From Caballeronia zhejiangensis (lineage in GTDB: Bacteria > Pseudomonadota > Gammaproteobacteria > Burkholderiales > Burkholderiaceae), in assembly GCF_000698575.1 (NCBI RefSeq), contig NZ_JFHD01000007.1:1-64000 (forward strand): a stretch of DNA of 64,000 nucleotides, written 5' to 3'. Made by a program: the position numbers and the translations under genes. Of this stretch, positions 25,697-34,712 are shown in pieces. The first letter of the stretch is position 1; the number at the start of each line of letters is the position of its first letter. Under the pieces are notes generated by a model. The model had not been told where the DNA came from, ran no database searches, and saw only the letters and a program-made list of their open reading frames with translations.

Positions 25697-26368
25697 ATGT
25701 GGCCAGGCAGGTCGAAAGAAGACAGGTCCGGGCGCCGCGGCCAGGCGGACGCCGAGGCGGTCCACGCGCGCTTCGAAGCGACGGTGATGCCGCATCTGGA
25801 CGCCGCGTACAACCTCGCGCGCTGGCTGTCGGGAAGCGCGAACGATGCCGACGATGTCGTGCAGGAAGCCTATCTGCGCGCGTTCCGTTTCTTCGGCGGA
25901 TTCGAAGGCGGCGAGGAGGCGAACGCGCGTGCGTGGCTGCTCGCGATCGTGCGCAATACGTGGTTCACGGAGTGGCGGCGGCGCGTGCAACTCGCCGACG
26001 CGACGCCCTACGACGAGGAACTGGGCGGCGACGAAGCCTTGCCGGGATGGTCGGAGGAAGGCGCGGCCGATCCCGAAACGCTCGCCGTGCGCCGCGACGA
26101 AATTCATCTGGTGCATCGCGCGCTGGAGGCGCTGCCGATCGCCTTTCGCGAGGTGCTGGTGTTACGCGAACTCGAAGACATGAGCTACAAGGAAGTCGCA
26201 TCCGTGACCGGCGTGCCGATCGGCACGGTGATGTCACGGCTCGCGCGCGGCCGCAAGATGCTGGCGGGGGCGGTGCGCGCGGCCCAGGGCGGGCAGGACA
26301 AGCCGAGCGTGCGCCTCGTGCGCCGCGCGGGACCGGGTCACGCAGAGGAGTCGGGAAATGGAAAATAA
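25697..26368 (+). CDS. ECF-family RNA polymerase sigma factor
   Basis: The ATG at 25697 has AGGAG 9 bases upstream; upstream in-frame starts lack this. The 223 residues hold sigma region 2 (YNLARWLSGSANDADDVVQEAYLRAFRFF, TWFTEWRRR) and region 4 (LEALPIAFREVLVLRELEDMSYKEVASVTGVPIGTVMSRLARGRKML). No regions 1 or 3. It overlaps its anti-sigma gene by 11 bases, and probably controls its own operon and the divergent metallophosphoesterase/cupredoxin genes. Confidence 0.94.
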   Translation: MWPGRSKEDRSGRRGQADAEAVHARFEATVMPHLDAAYNLARWLSGSANDADDVVQEAYLRAFRFFGGFEGGEEANARAWLLAIVRNTWFTEWRRRVQLADATPYDEELGGDEALPGWSEEGAADPETLAVRRDEIHLVHRALEALPIAFREVLVLRELEDMSYKEVASVTGVPIGTVMSRLARGRKMLAGAVRAAQGGQDKPSVRLVRRAGPGHAEESGNGK

Positions 26369-27077
26369 CGACATTGCCTCGCTCGATGCGAGGCTTACCG
26401 ATGGTTCGCTGTATCAGCGCGCGCCGGTGCATCTGCGCACGCAAGTGCTGGCGCGCGTGCGGGCTCAGGCCGAGGAAGAGGCGTGCAGGCGCGAGCCGGC
26501 GCGTCCGGCGAAACGCGGCTCGCGCAATCCGTTTGCCGCGCCGTGGCCGTTCTTCGGCGGCGCATTCGCGGGCGCGACGCTCTCGGCGCTCGTGCTCGGC
26601 ACGATGCTGTGGTTCCAGGCGCTGCCGCTCGTCTCGTCCGTATCGACGGGCTCGCCCATCGCGCAGGAGATCGTGTCGAGCCATGTGCGCGCGCTGATCT
26701 CGGATCGTCCGATCGACGTGTTGTCCAGCGACAAGCACACGGTGAAGCCGTGGTTCAACGGCCGGATCGACTATGCGCCGCCGGTGATCGATCCCGCGGG
26801 TCCGGGCTTCGCGCTCGTCGGCGGACGGCTGGATTACATCGATCATCGGCCGGTGGCGGTCGTCGTGTATCGCTACCTGAAGCATCCGATCGACGTGTAC
26901 GTATTTCCCGAGCGCAAGGGCGAAGCGAAGACGGAGCCGGTCGTCACGCAATCCGACGATGGTTACGCGCTCGCGCGCTGGAATCACGATGGCATGACGT
27001 TCTGGGCCGTCACCGATGCATCGGGCGCGGTGCTGCGTCAGTTCGCGCACGCGATCGAAACCGGTGCGCCGCGATAA
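26358..27077 (+). CDS. Anti-sigma factor (single-pass membrane protein)
   Basis: These 239 residues begin inside the sigma gene. The N-terminal ~65 residues are cytoplasmic; one membrane helix (FFGGAFAGATLSALVLGTMLWF) follows. The periplasmic ~150 residues resemble the sensing part of RsgI/RskA-like anti-sigma factors. I do not see the H-x3-C-x2-C zinc signature, so it is a non-zinc type or diverged. The overlap with the ECF gene and the topology make the role probable rather than proven. Confidence 0.85.
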   Translation: MENNDIASLDARLTDGSLYQRAPVHLRTQVLARVRAQAEEEACRREPARPAKRGSRNPFAAPWPFFGGAFAGATLSALVLGTMLWFQALPLVSSVSTGSPIAQEIVSSHVRALISDRPIDVLSSDKHTVKPWFNGRIDYAPPVIDPAGPGFALVGGRLDYIDHRPVAVVVYRYLKHPIDVYVFPERKGEAKTEPVVTQSDDGYALARWNHDGMTFWAVTDASGAVLRQFAHAIETGAPR

Positions 27078-27136
27078 CAAGTGCATCGCGCAAACGCTGT
27101 CATCGCTGCGATAGCCTGAAGAGTGCGCAAGGTTAC

Positions 27137-27171
27137 GCGCGGTCATCCTCCGGGATGCCGCGCGTTTTTTT
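27137..27171 (+). terminator. Rho-independent terminator after sigma/anti-sigma genes
   Basis: GCGCGG-t-CATC-N6-GATG-CCGCGC forms a strong hairpin followed by GTTTTTTTC. It ends the ECF operon. The rest of the 395-base gap to 27472 holds the presumed promoter region of the next gene but no gene I can support. Confidence 0.85.
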
Positions 27172-27472
27172 CTTTGGCGTTACGCGTATACCCGCTGTTT
27201 TCTCCGTTTCGAAAGCCATGAAAACGCTTTGGGATGCTGTCTAAATTCGCATCTTTTCCGGGTTATGCCGGGCTTTGCACAGTTGCGATGCATTGGGTGT
27301 GGCCTAACGCTCGTGCTCTTCGGGTATGTCCGAATATGGTCATATCCTTACATTTTTCTAAACTCGCTCACAGTCTATGTAATCGATAACGCGGAATGCG
27401 TTTAAAAGGCATTGCGAAGTTCGCCGCGTTGCATGGGACTTTCAAATAACGAATCAGGCGACGGAGACACAC

Positions 27473-28684
27473 ATGAAGATGAAGCTCATTGCGAGCACGC
27501 TCGCGTTCGGCGTTTTCTCGTTGGCGCACGCGGCCGACCCGATCAAGATCGGCGTCGATGGTCCGTTCACGGGCGGTTCGTCTTCCATGGGTGTCAGCAT
27601 GCGCGATGGCGTGCGTCTTGCCACCGCCGAGATCAACAAATCTGGCGGCGTGCTTGGGCGTCAGATCGTGCTGGTCGAGCGCGATGACGAAGCGAAGAAC
27701 GAGCGCGGCGTGCAGATCGCGCAGGAGCTCATCAACAAGGAGAAGGTTGTCGCGGTTGTCGGCTATATCAACACGGGCGTAGCGCTCGCATCGCAGCGCT
27801 TCTTTCAGGAAGCGAAGATTCCGGTGTTCAACAATGTCGCGACCGGCACGGTGGTGACGAAGCAATTCGACGATCAGCCCGATAACTACGTGTTCCGCAA
27901 CGCTGCCGCCGATCGCATTCAGGCACCGATGATCGTCGAGGAAGCGGTGACGAAGCGTGGCTTCAAGAAGGTCGCGATTCTCGCCGATTCGACCAACTAC
28001 GGCCAGCTCGGCCGCGAGGATCTGGAAAAGGCGCTTGCCGCGAAAGGCGTGAAGCCCGTCGCCGTGGAGAAGTTCAACATCAAGGACGTCGACATGACGG
28101 CCCAGTTGCTGAAGGCGAAGGAGGCGGGTGCGGAAGCGGTGCTGACTTACGGCATCGGGCCCGAGCTTGCGCAGATCGCGAACGGCATGGCCAAGCTTGG
28201 ATGGAAGGTGCCTTTGATCGGTAGCTGGACGCTTTCGATGGCCAATTACATCGACAATGCCGGCACTAACGGCGAAGGTGCGCGCATGCCGCAGACTTTC
28301 ATTCAGGAAGCGAACACGCCGAAGCGCAAGGCCTTCATCGAGGCTTATCTGAAGGAATTCAAGCCGAAGAACGAGCGGATCGATTCGCCGGTTTCTGCTG
28401 CCCAAGGTTACGACTCGGTGTATTTGCTTGCTGCGGCCATCAAGCAGGCGGGGACGACGGATGGGCCGAAGGTCAAGGAAGCGCTCGAGAATTTGAACAC
28501 TAAGGTCGAAGGTGTCGTGATGGTGTACGACAAGCCCTTTACGAAGGGCGATCACGAGGCTATTACGCCGAATGTGCCGGTTATCGGGGAGGTGAAGGGC
28601 GGGCGGGTGATCTATGCGTATGACGCCGATAAGAAAGGCGGCGGGACTCTGCGGTCCAAGCAGACCACTACTGCGTCGAATTGA
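27473..28684 (+). CDS. Branched-chain amino-acid ABC transporter, periplasmic substrate-binding protein
   Basis: This 403-residue protein has signal peptide MKMKLIASTLAFGVFSLAHA and GGAG before the ATG. The mature protein has the LivJ/LivK Leu/Ile/Val-binding pattern: IKIGVDGPFTGGSSSMGVSMRDGVRLATAEIN, GRQIVLVERDDEA, VVGYINTGVALASQRF, AAQGYDSVYLLAAAI. Family members bind amino acids or related carboxylates and hand them to LivHM. It is separated from the permease gene by a 636-base palindromic repeat rather than a short operon gap. Ligand identity is open. Confidence 0.93.
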   Translation: MKMKLIASTLAFGVFSLAHAADPIKIGVDGPFTGGSSSMGVSMRDGVRLATAEINKSGGVLGRQIVLVERDDEAKNERGVQIAQELINKEKVVAVVGYINTGVALASQRFFQEAKIPVFNNVATGTVVTKQFDDQPDNYVFRNAAADRIQAPMIVEEAVTKRGFKKVAILADSTNYGQLGREDLEKALAAKGVKPVAVEKFNIKDVDMTAQLLKAKEAGAEAVLTYGIGPELAQIANGMAKLGWKVPLIGSWTLSMANYIDNAGTNGEGARMPQTFIQEANTPKRKAFIEAYLKEFKPKNERIDSPVSAAQGYDSVYLLAAAIKQAGTTDGPKVKEALENLNTKVEGVVMVYDKPFTKGDHEAITPNVPVIGEVKGGRVIYAYDADKKGGGTLRSKQTTTASN

Positions 28685-28694
28685 TTTTTTTATA

Positions 28695-29330
28695 TCGCCG
28701 GATCCCGTATTCGTGTCGGTCTATTAGCGTTGCCCCTGTGCGGGGCGGCACCTACTTTCTTTGCTGCTGCAAAGAAAGTAGGCAAAGAAAGCAGCTTTTC
28801 AAGCCCGCGGTCACACGCAATTTGGGTAGTTCTCTCGTCCTCGATGGCACTCGCCTAAGTGTCGCCCTCAAAGGACCAATCGGGCTTGGATCGCGCACGG
28901 TCTGACGAGCTAGTTTCAGATGGCCGCTGGTTCAGCACGAAAGAGCTTCGGCACAGCGCTACGCGCTGCCGTTGGGTATGCAAGGGAAACCAAAGGGCGG
29001 CGATTGCAGTGAGATGGAGACGTTAGTAGAGAAGCACGCGCGGACCCGATTGACCGGTCGGCCGCGAAGCGGGCCGGAGCTATTTGGTGCTGAACCCGTT
29101 TGGCGTGTGGTGCGATGAGACGGACCGTGCGCGAGCCAAGCCCGATTAGGTGTTTGAGGGCACTCTTTAGGCAGCCCACGAAGGACGAGAGGACTACCCA
29201 AATTGCGTGTGACCGCGGGCGTATCAGAAGCTGCTTTCTTTGCTTACTTTCTTTGCAGCAGCAAAGAAAGTGAGTGCCGCCCCGCACAGGGGCAGTGCTA
29301 ATAGACCGACGCGAGAGCGGGATCCGGCGA
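28695..29330. repeat. Long palindromic repeat element, copy A
   Basis: Ends are a perfect 13-base terminal inverted repeat (TCGCCGGATCCCG / CGGGATCCGGCGA). Inside, ~195-base arms (about 28715-28908 and 29115-29310) are imperfect inverted repeats. They carry the hairpins CCTACTTTCTTTGC-TGCT-GCAAAGAAAGTAGG (left) and a near-identical one at the right, plus the stretch CCCGCGGTCACACGC in both arms. Copy B at 32284-32900 matches without gaps over ~590 bases with about 20 mismatches counted by eye. Leftward frames in it encode Cys/Arg-rich nonsense-like products, so I treat it as non-coding. It fills the 763-base gap between the binding-protein and permease genes. Confidence 0.92.
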
Positions 29331-29447
29331 CGACACCGAGCCGACACGAAAACGCGATCCAGCAAAACAGCATCACGCAAAAGCTATAGACCGAAGCGAA
29401 ATCAGGAATCTCAAGAAGCGCAGACCTGCACAAGAAAAACCCCGACC

Positions 29448-30320
29448 ATGATCCTCCTTCAACTCGTCTATAGCGGCATAGCACTCGGCATGATCTACGC
29501 CGTGATCGCGTTCGGCTATCAACTCACCTTCGCCACATCCGGCACGCTGAACTTCGGCCAGGGCGATGCCCTGATGCTCGGCGCGCTCGTCGGCCTCACG
29601 CTCGTATCCGCTGGCGTCAACTACTGGCTGATGATTCCGCTCGTGTGTCTCTTCGGCCTCACGCAGGGCGCGTTCGTCGAACGCATCGGCGTGCGGCCCG
29701 CCATCAAGATCAAGTCCGAGTTCGGCTGGATCATGTCGACGATCGCGCTCGGCATCATCTTCAAGAACGTCGCGGAAAACGTCTGGGGCCGCGACGATCT
29801 GCGCTTTCCTTCGCCCCTGCCCGAAGCGCCACTGAAGGTCTTCGGCGCAAACGTGCTGCCGATGGAATTGCTCGTCGTCGGCGGCGCGCTCGTGATGATG
29901 CTCGCGGTCGAGTTCTTCAACCGCAAGACGATCTTCGGCAAGGCCGTGGTCGCGACCGCGAACGATCGCGATGCAGCGTCGCTCATGGGCATCAACACCG
30001 GCCTCGTCATCACGTTTTCATATGCGCTTTCGTCGTTGACCGCTGCATTTGCAGGGGTTTTGATCGCGCCGCTGACATTGACCGGCGCGACGATGGGCGC
30101 GGTGCTCGGCCTCAAGGCGTTTGCCGTGGCGATCATCGGTGGCTTGTCGAGCGGCATGGGCATCATCGTCGGCGGGATGATCCTGGGCATCGCGGAGACG
30201 ACGACCGGCTTCTATATCTCCACCGGCTACAAGGACGTGCCGGGACTCGTGCTGCTCTTGATCGTGCTCGCGGTCAAGCCCGCAGGTCTCTTCGGCAAGA
30301 CGGCGATCAAGAAAGTCTGA
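29448..30320 (+). CDS. livH: Branched-chain amino-acid ABC transporter permease (LivH type)
   Basis: The start at 29448 (MILLQLVYSGIALGMIYAVIAFGYQLTFATSGTLNFGQG) gives 290 residues, typical of LivH; the frame upstream runs back into repeat A and is not coding. Eight or so hydrophobic segments and the LivH signature (TLNFGQGDALMLGA, GLKAFAVAIIGGLSSGMGIIVGG) are visible. With the fused LivM it forms the membrane channel. The next gene starts 10 bases later. Confidence 0.93.
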   Translation: MILLQLVYSGIALGMIYAVIAFGYQLTFATSGTLNFGQGDALMLGALVGLTLVSAGVNYWLMIPLVCLFGLTQGAFVERIGVRPAIKIKSEFGWIMSTIALGIIFKNVAENVWGRDDLRFPSPLPEAPLKVFGANVLPMELLVVGGALVMMLAVEFFNRKTIFGKAVVATANDRDAASLMGINTGLVITFSYALSSLTAAFAGVLIAPLTLTGATMGAVLGLKAFAVAIIGGLSSGMGIIVGGMILGIAETTTGFYISTGYKDVPGLVLLLIVLAVKPAGLFGKTAIKKV

Positions 30321-30330
30321 GGCGGCGACG

Positions 30331-32274
30331 ATGAAAGCAAAGAACTGGATCGCGGCGCTCGTCGGACTCGCCGCACTCGCAATTTTCCCGGTGGCGTCGG
30401 GCAATCCGTACTACATCCACCTCGTCGAAACCATCATGATCTACGCGATCCTGCTGTTCGGGCTCGATATCGTCGTGGGTTACACGGGGCAAGTGTCGCT
30501 CGGTCACGCGGGATTGTTCGGCGTGGGCGCATACACGGCGGGCGTGCTGTTCATCAAGCTCGGCATGCCGTTCTATCTGACCGCGCCGCTTTCGATTCTG
30601 ATCACAGCCGGCTTCGGCGCGATCCTTGCATTGCCCGCGCTGCGCGTGTCCGGTCCGTATCTCGCGATGGTGACGCTCGCGTTCGGCACGATCATCCAGA
30701 TTCTCATCAACGAGATGGATTTCCTCACCAACGGACCGATGGGTCTCAAGATCCCGAAGCCGATGTTCGCGGGACACAGGCTCGATGAGGTGCAGTACTA
30801 CTGGCTCGTCGCGGCGCTGCTCGTCGTGTCGCTGATCGTCGTGCATCGCGTGCTGAAGTCGCATCTCGGGCGCGCATTCGAAGCGCTGCGAGACAGCCCG
30901 ATCGCATCGGACTGCATGGGCGTGTCGGTGTATCGCTACAAGGTAATTGCATTCGTAATCAGTGCGGGATTCGCGGGCCTCGCGGGCTGCCTGTACTCGT
31001 ATTCCGAGCAATACATTTCGCCTAACACCTATAACTTCGAACTGACCATCCTCTTCCTGCTCGCCATCATCATGGGCGGACGCAAGACGCGCACGGGCGC
31101 GATCATCGGTTCGACGGTGATCGTCATGTTACCCAAGCTGCTCGACGATATCTCCAACTTCCGCGTCGTCGCGACGGCGCTGGCGGTCGTCGTCGTCGCG
31201 GGCGCCGCGCTTGCGCTCGCGAAGAAGACCACGACGCCGCAGCGCGTTGCGGTGCCGATCGTCGGCACGGCGGGACTAGCGGTGTTTTCGTTCTGGATCG
31301 AGGCGCTCACCGACTGGCGTCTGACCATCTTCGGTCTGATGATCCTGCTCGTCGTTTATTACCTGCAGGATGGCATCGTCGGCTTCGTGCGCAAGACGCT
31401 GAACCTTGGCCGCGTGCGCGTGACGAAGGTCGATACCGATGAGCTCGCGAGCCATACGCGCCAGGACGATGCCGTCGCGGCGGTCGATACGGAAGGCGCG
31501 GATACGATCCTCGACGTGCGCGGCGTGCTGATGCAGTTCAGCGGCCTGAAGGCGTTGAACGATGTGAATCTCACTGTGAAGCGCGGCACGATCCACGGCC
31601 TCATCGGTCCCAACGGTTCCGGCAAGAGCACGATGATGAACGTGCTGACGGGCATCTATGTCCCGACTGCTGGCGCGATCGAATACGAGGGGCAATCGCT
31701 CGCGGGGCGTACGTCGTCGAAGATTGCGCTGTCGGGCATCGCTCGGACGTTTCAAAACGTGCAGCTCTTCGGCGAGATGACGGCTTTGGAGAATGTGCTC
31801 GTCGGCTTGCATCACACGTTCAGATCGAACATCGCGGATGTCGGCGTGATGAGTCCGCGATATCGGCGCGAAGAGCGCGCGGCGCGCGAGCGTGCGTTCA
31901 ACATGCTTCGTTTTGTGGGCCTGGAGCATGTCGCCGGAGAGGAAGCGCGCAATCTGCCCTACGGCAAGCAGCGTCTGCTTGAAATCGCGCGTGCGTTGGC
32001 GCTCGATCCGCAATTGCTTCTGCTCGATGAACCCGCGGCCGGATTGACCGCGCCGGATATTCGCGAACTCGTCGCGATCATTCGCAAGGTGCGCAATCAT
32101 GGCATCACGCTTGTGTTGATCGAGCATCATATGGATGTGGTGATGAGCGTTTGCGATACGGTTTCCGTGCTGGACTTCGGGCAGAAAATCGCCGAAGGGA
32201 AGCCTTCCGAGATTCAGGCTAATGAGAAGGTTATCGAGGCTTATTTGGGGGGGCAGGCGGCGCAGGTGGCTTAG
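30331..32274 (+). CDS. Fused branched-chain amino-acid permease (LivM) and ATP-binding subunit (LivG)
   Basis: This single 647-residue frame contains a LivM permease (~1-345: GQVSLGHAGLFGVGAYTAG, RDSPIASDCMGVS) joined by a ~40-residue linker to a LivG ATPase (~385-640). The ATPase has Walker A GPNGSGKS, LPYGKQRLLEIARALA and Walker B LLLLDEPAAGL. LivM and LivG are usually separate; fusion fixes 1:1 stoichiometry. The frame is continuous and codon use even, so this is a real fusion, not an artefact of the track. Repeat B starts 10 bases after the stop. Confidence 0.93.
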   Translation: MKAKNWIAALVGLAALAIFPVASGNPYYIHLVETIMIYAILLFGLDIVVGYTGQVSLGHAGLFGVGAYTAGVLFIKLGMPFYLTAPLSILITAGFGAILALPALRVSGPYLAMVTLAFGTIIQILINEMDFLTNGPMGLKIPKPMFAGHRLDEVQYYWLVAALLVVSLIVVHRVLKSHLGRAFEALRDSPIASDCMGVSVYRYKVIAFVISAGFAGLAGCLYSYSEQYISPNTYNFELTILFLLAIIMGGRKTRTGAIIGSTVIVMLPKLLDDISNFRVVATALAVVVVAGAALALAKKTTTPQRVAVPIVGTAGLAVFSFWIEALTDWRLTIFGLMILLVVYYLQDGIVGFVRKTLNLGRVRVTKVDTDELASHTRQDDAVAAVDTEGADTILDVRGVLMQFSGLKALNDVNLTVKRGTIHGLIGPNGSGKSTMMNVLTGIYVPTAGAIEYEGQSLAGRTSSKIALSGIARTFQNVQLFGEMTALENVLVGLHHTFRSNIADVGVMSPRYRREERAARERAFNMLRFVGLEHVAGEEARNLPYGKQRLLEIARALALDPQLLLLDEPAAGLTAPDIRELVAIIRKVRNHGITLVLIEHHMDVVMSVCDTVSVLDFGQKIAEGKPSEIQANEKVIEAYLGGQAAQVA

Positions 32275-32283
32275 GTTTTGTTT

Positions 32284-32900
32284 TCGCCGGATCCCGTTTT
32301 TTTAGTGGTCTATTAGCGTTGCCCCTGTGCGGGGCGGCACCTACTTTCTTTGCTGCTGCAAAGAAAGTAGGCAAAGAAAGCAGCTTTTCAAGCCCGCGGT
32401 CACACGCAATTTGGGTAGTTCTCTCGTCCTCGATGGCACTCGCCTAAGTGTCGCCCTCAAAGGACCAATCGGGCTTGGATCGCGCACGGTCTGACGAGCT
32501 AGTTTTAGATGGCCGCTGGTTCAGCACGAAAGAGCTTCGGCACAGCGCTACGCGCTGCCGCCGGGTCCGCAAGGGAAACCAACGTGAGGCAAGTGCAGTG
32601 AGATGGAGACGTTAGTAGAGAAGCACGCGCGGACCCGATTGACCGGTCGGCCGCGAAGCGGGCCGGAGCTATTTGGTGCTGAACCAGTTTGTTGTGTGGT
32701 GCGATGAGACAGACCGTGCGCGAGCCAAGCCCGATGGGGCCTATGAGGGCACTCTTTAGGCAGCCCACGAAGGACGAGAGGACTACCCAAATTGCGTGTG
32801 ACCGCGGGCGTATCGGAAGCTGCTTTCTTTGCTTACTTTCTTTGCAGCAGCAAAGAAAGTGAGTGCCGCCCCGCACAGGGGCAGTGCTAATAGACCGACA
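32284..32900. repeat. Long palindromic repeat element, copy B
   Basis: It has the same internal structure as copy A and a constant 3589-base offset with no gaps. The left end keeps CGCCGGATCCCGT, but the right-hand terminal inverted repeat is lost (sequence diverges after ATAGACCGAC). Mismatches to copy A cluster at ~32570-32610 and ~32685-32745. It fills the 662-base gap between the LivMG fusion and LivF. Confidence 0.92.
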
Positions 32901-32936
32901 CGATCACAGGATTCCCCCAAAAGCCGAAAAAGAAAA

Positions 32937-33671
32937 ATGCTGACGATAACAAACCTCCACGCCGGTTACGGCAAAGTCAAAGTCCTCCACGGCATCTCAC
33001 TGAACGTGCCGAAGGCAAAAGTCGTCACGCTGATCGGCTCGAACGGCGCCGGCAAGACCACGACGATGCGCGCCATCTCCGGCATGATCAAGCCGACCGA
33101 AGGCGAAATCACAATGGGCGTCGGCAGCAACTCCAAGCGCATCGATTCGCTCGATTCGCACAAGATCGCGCGCCTCGGACTCGCGCATTCACCGGAAGGA
33201 CGCCGCGTATTCGCGACCATGTCCGTCACCGATAACCTGCTGCTCGGCGCTTTTCCGCGTCTCACATGGTCGCGCCCGAAGGGCGATGTCAGCGCCGATC
33301 TCGAACGCGCGATCGAACTCTTTCCGCGTCTGAAAGAACGCCGCAATCAACTCGCCGGCACGCTATCGGGCGGCGAACAGCAGATGCTCGCCATGGCGCG
33401 CGCCATCATGCTCAATCCGGACCTCGTCCTGCTCGACGAACCGTCGATGGGTCTCGCGCCCATTCTCGTCGACGAAGTCTTTCGCATCATCGAGCGCCTC
33501 AAAGCGGACGGCGTCACGATGCTGCTAGTCGAACAGTTCGCAGCCGCAGCGCTCAATGTCGCGGATTACGGCTACGTGCTCGAAAACGGACGCGTCGCGA
33601 CGCACGGCCCGGCAGAGCAGTTGCGCAACGATCCGTCGGTGAAGGCGGCCTACCTTGGCGCGAGTCACTGA
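32937..33671 (+). CDS. livF: Branched-chain amino-acid ABC transporter ATP-binding subunit (LivF)
   Basis: The start at 32937 gives 244 residues, LivF size. Walker A GSNGAGKTTT, signature LSGGEQQMLAMARAIM, Walker B LVLLDEPSMGLAP and the LivF-typical HSPEGRRVFATMSVTDNL are present. It should pair with the LivG half of the fusion. It is separated from the rest of the operon by repeat B; it either depends on read-through or has its own promoter. Confidence 0.94.
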   Translation: MLTITNLHAGYGKVKVLHGISLNVPKAKVVTLIGSNGAGKTTTMRAISGMIKPTEGEITMGVGSNSKRIDSLDSHKIARLGLAHSPEGRRVFATMSVTDNLLLGAFPRLTWSRPKGDVSADLERAIELFPRLKERRNQLAGTLSGGEQQMLAMARAIMLNPDLVLLDEPSMGLAPILVDEVFRIIERLKADGVTMLLVEQFAAAALNVADYGYVLENGRVATHGPAEQLRNDPSVKAAYLGASH

Positions 33672-33753
33672 TTGCCGCACTGCGGCAGACGCAATCCGCT
33701 CTATCATGATCGGAGCGCGACCGCGCGCGTCCGACATCGTGAAAGGAGCTGCC

Positions 33754-34590
33754 ATGATCAGCGGCAAGACCACTCTGATTGCTCACCTCGGCTACCCGAC
33801 CGAAGCGTTCAAGGCGCCGATGATCTACAACCCCTGGTTCGACAAACAGGGCATCGATGCGGTCGTCGTGCCGATGGGCGTCAAACCCGACGATTACGTC
33901 GCGTTCCTGCCGCATCTGTTCAAGCTGACGAACATCCGCGGCGCGCTCGTCACCATGCCGCACAAGATCACGACCGTCGGCCTGATGGATGAAGTGAGTC
34001 CCACCGCGCGCATCGCCGGAGCCTGCAACGCAATCCTGAAGCGCGAAGACGGCAGGCTCGTCGGCGATCAGTTCGACGGCGCGGGCTTCGTGCGCGGCGT
34101 CGAGCGCAAGGGCCGCAAACTCGCGGGCACACGCGTGCTCGTGCTCGGCAGCGGCGGCGTCGGCTCGCCGATCGCGGCATCGCTCGCGGCGGCGGGCGTC
34201 GCGGAACTCGCTATCTTCGACACCAACACGGCGTCCGTCGAAGGGCTCGCCTCGCGCTTGCGCGAGCACTATCCGAACCTGATCGTCAGAACCGATACGA
34301 AAGATCCCGACGGCTTCGACGTCATCGTCAACGCGACACCGCTCGGCATGAAGGACACGGACCCGCTGCCGTTCGATATCGACCGCATCGCGCCAGGCAC
34401 GTTCGTCGGCGAAGTGGTGATGAAGTCGGAATACACGCCGCTCCTGCGCGCCGCGAAAGACAAGGGCTGCGCCGTGCAGGTCGGCACGGACATGCTGTTC
34501 GAGATGATTCCGGCGTATCTGGAGTTCTTCGGCTACGGCACCGCCACTGCCGACGAGCTGCGCGCGGTCGCTCAGATCAAATACGCGTAA
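33754..34590 (+). CDS. Shikimate dehydrogenase-family oxidoreductase
   Basis: The ATG at 33754 follows AAAGGAGCT and gives 278 residues. Substrate-domain residues (VTMPHKITT with the catalytic Lys, GACNAIL) and the NADP fold (VLVLGSGGVGSPIAASLAA) fit the AroE family; INA-like VNATPLGMK is present. The N-terminal LIAHLGYPTEAFKAP replaces the usual SxS shikimate-binding motif, so the substrate may be quinate or another cyclic acid rather than shikimate. Located just after livF, it might use the transported ligand; that is speculation. Confidence 0.85.
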   Translation: MISGKTTLIAHLGYPTEAFKAPMIYNPWFDKQGIDAVVVPMGVKPDDYVAFLPHLFKLTNIRGALVTMPHKITTVGLMDEVSPTARIAGACNAILKREDGRLVGDQFDGAGFVRGVERKGRKLAGTRVLVLGSGGVGSPIAASLAAAGVAELAIFDTNTASVEGLASRLREHYPNLIVRTDTKDPDGFDVIVNATPLGMKDTDPLPFDIDRIAPGTFVGEVVMKSEYTPLLRAAKDKGCAVQVGTDMLFEMIPAYLEFFGYGTATADELRAVAQIKYA

Positions 34591-34712
34591 CGAAGCCTGC
34601 GCGGACATAACCGCGCTTCGTTCCTATACTTTTATCGACACAGCAAGGCAGACGCTCATCCTCTGACAAATAGGCCGCCCGCATGCGCGGCTCGGAAAAG
34701 CAGGGAGGAATC

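Noticed and set aside
28916..29380. Leftward frames inside repeat A (and 32505-32876 in repeat B)
   Set aside because: They span the inverted arms and read as Cys/Arg/Ser-rich products (APVRGGTHFLCCCKES); they come from the repeat, not a conserved protein.
28695..32900. The 29-33 kb repeats as insertion sequences carrying a transposase
   Set aside because: No transposase-like frame inside; they could only be non-autonomous.
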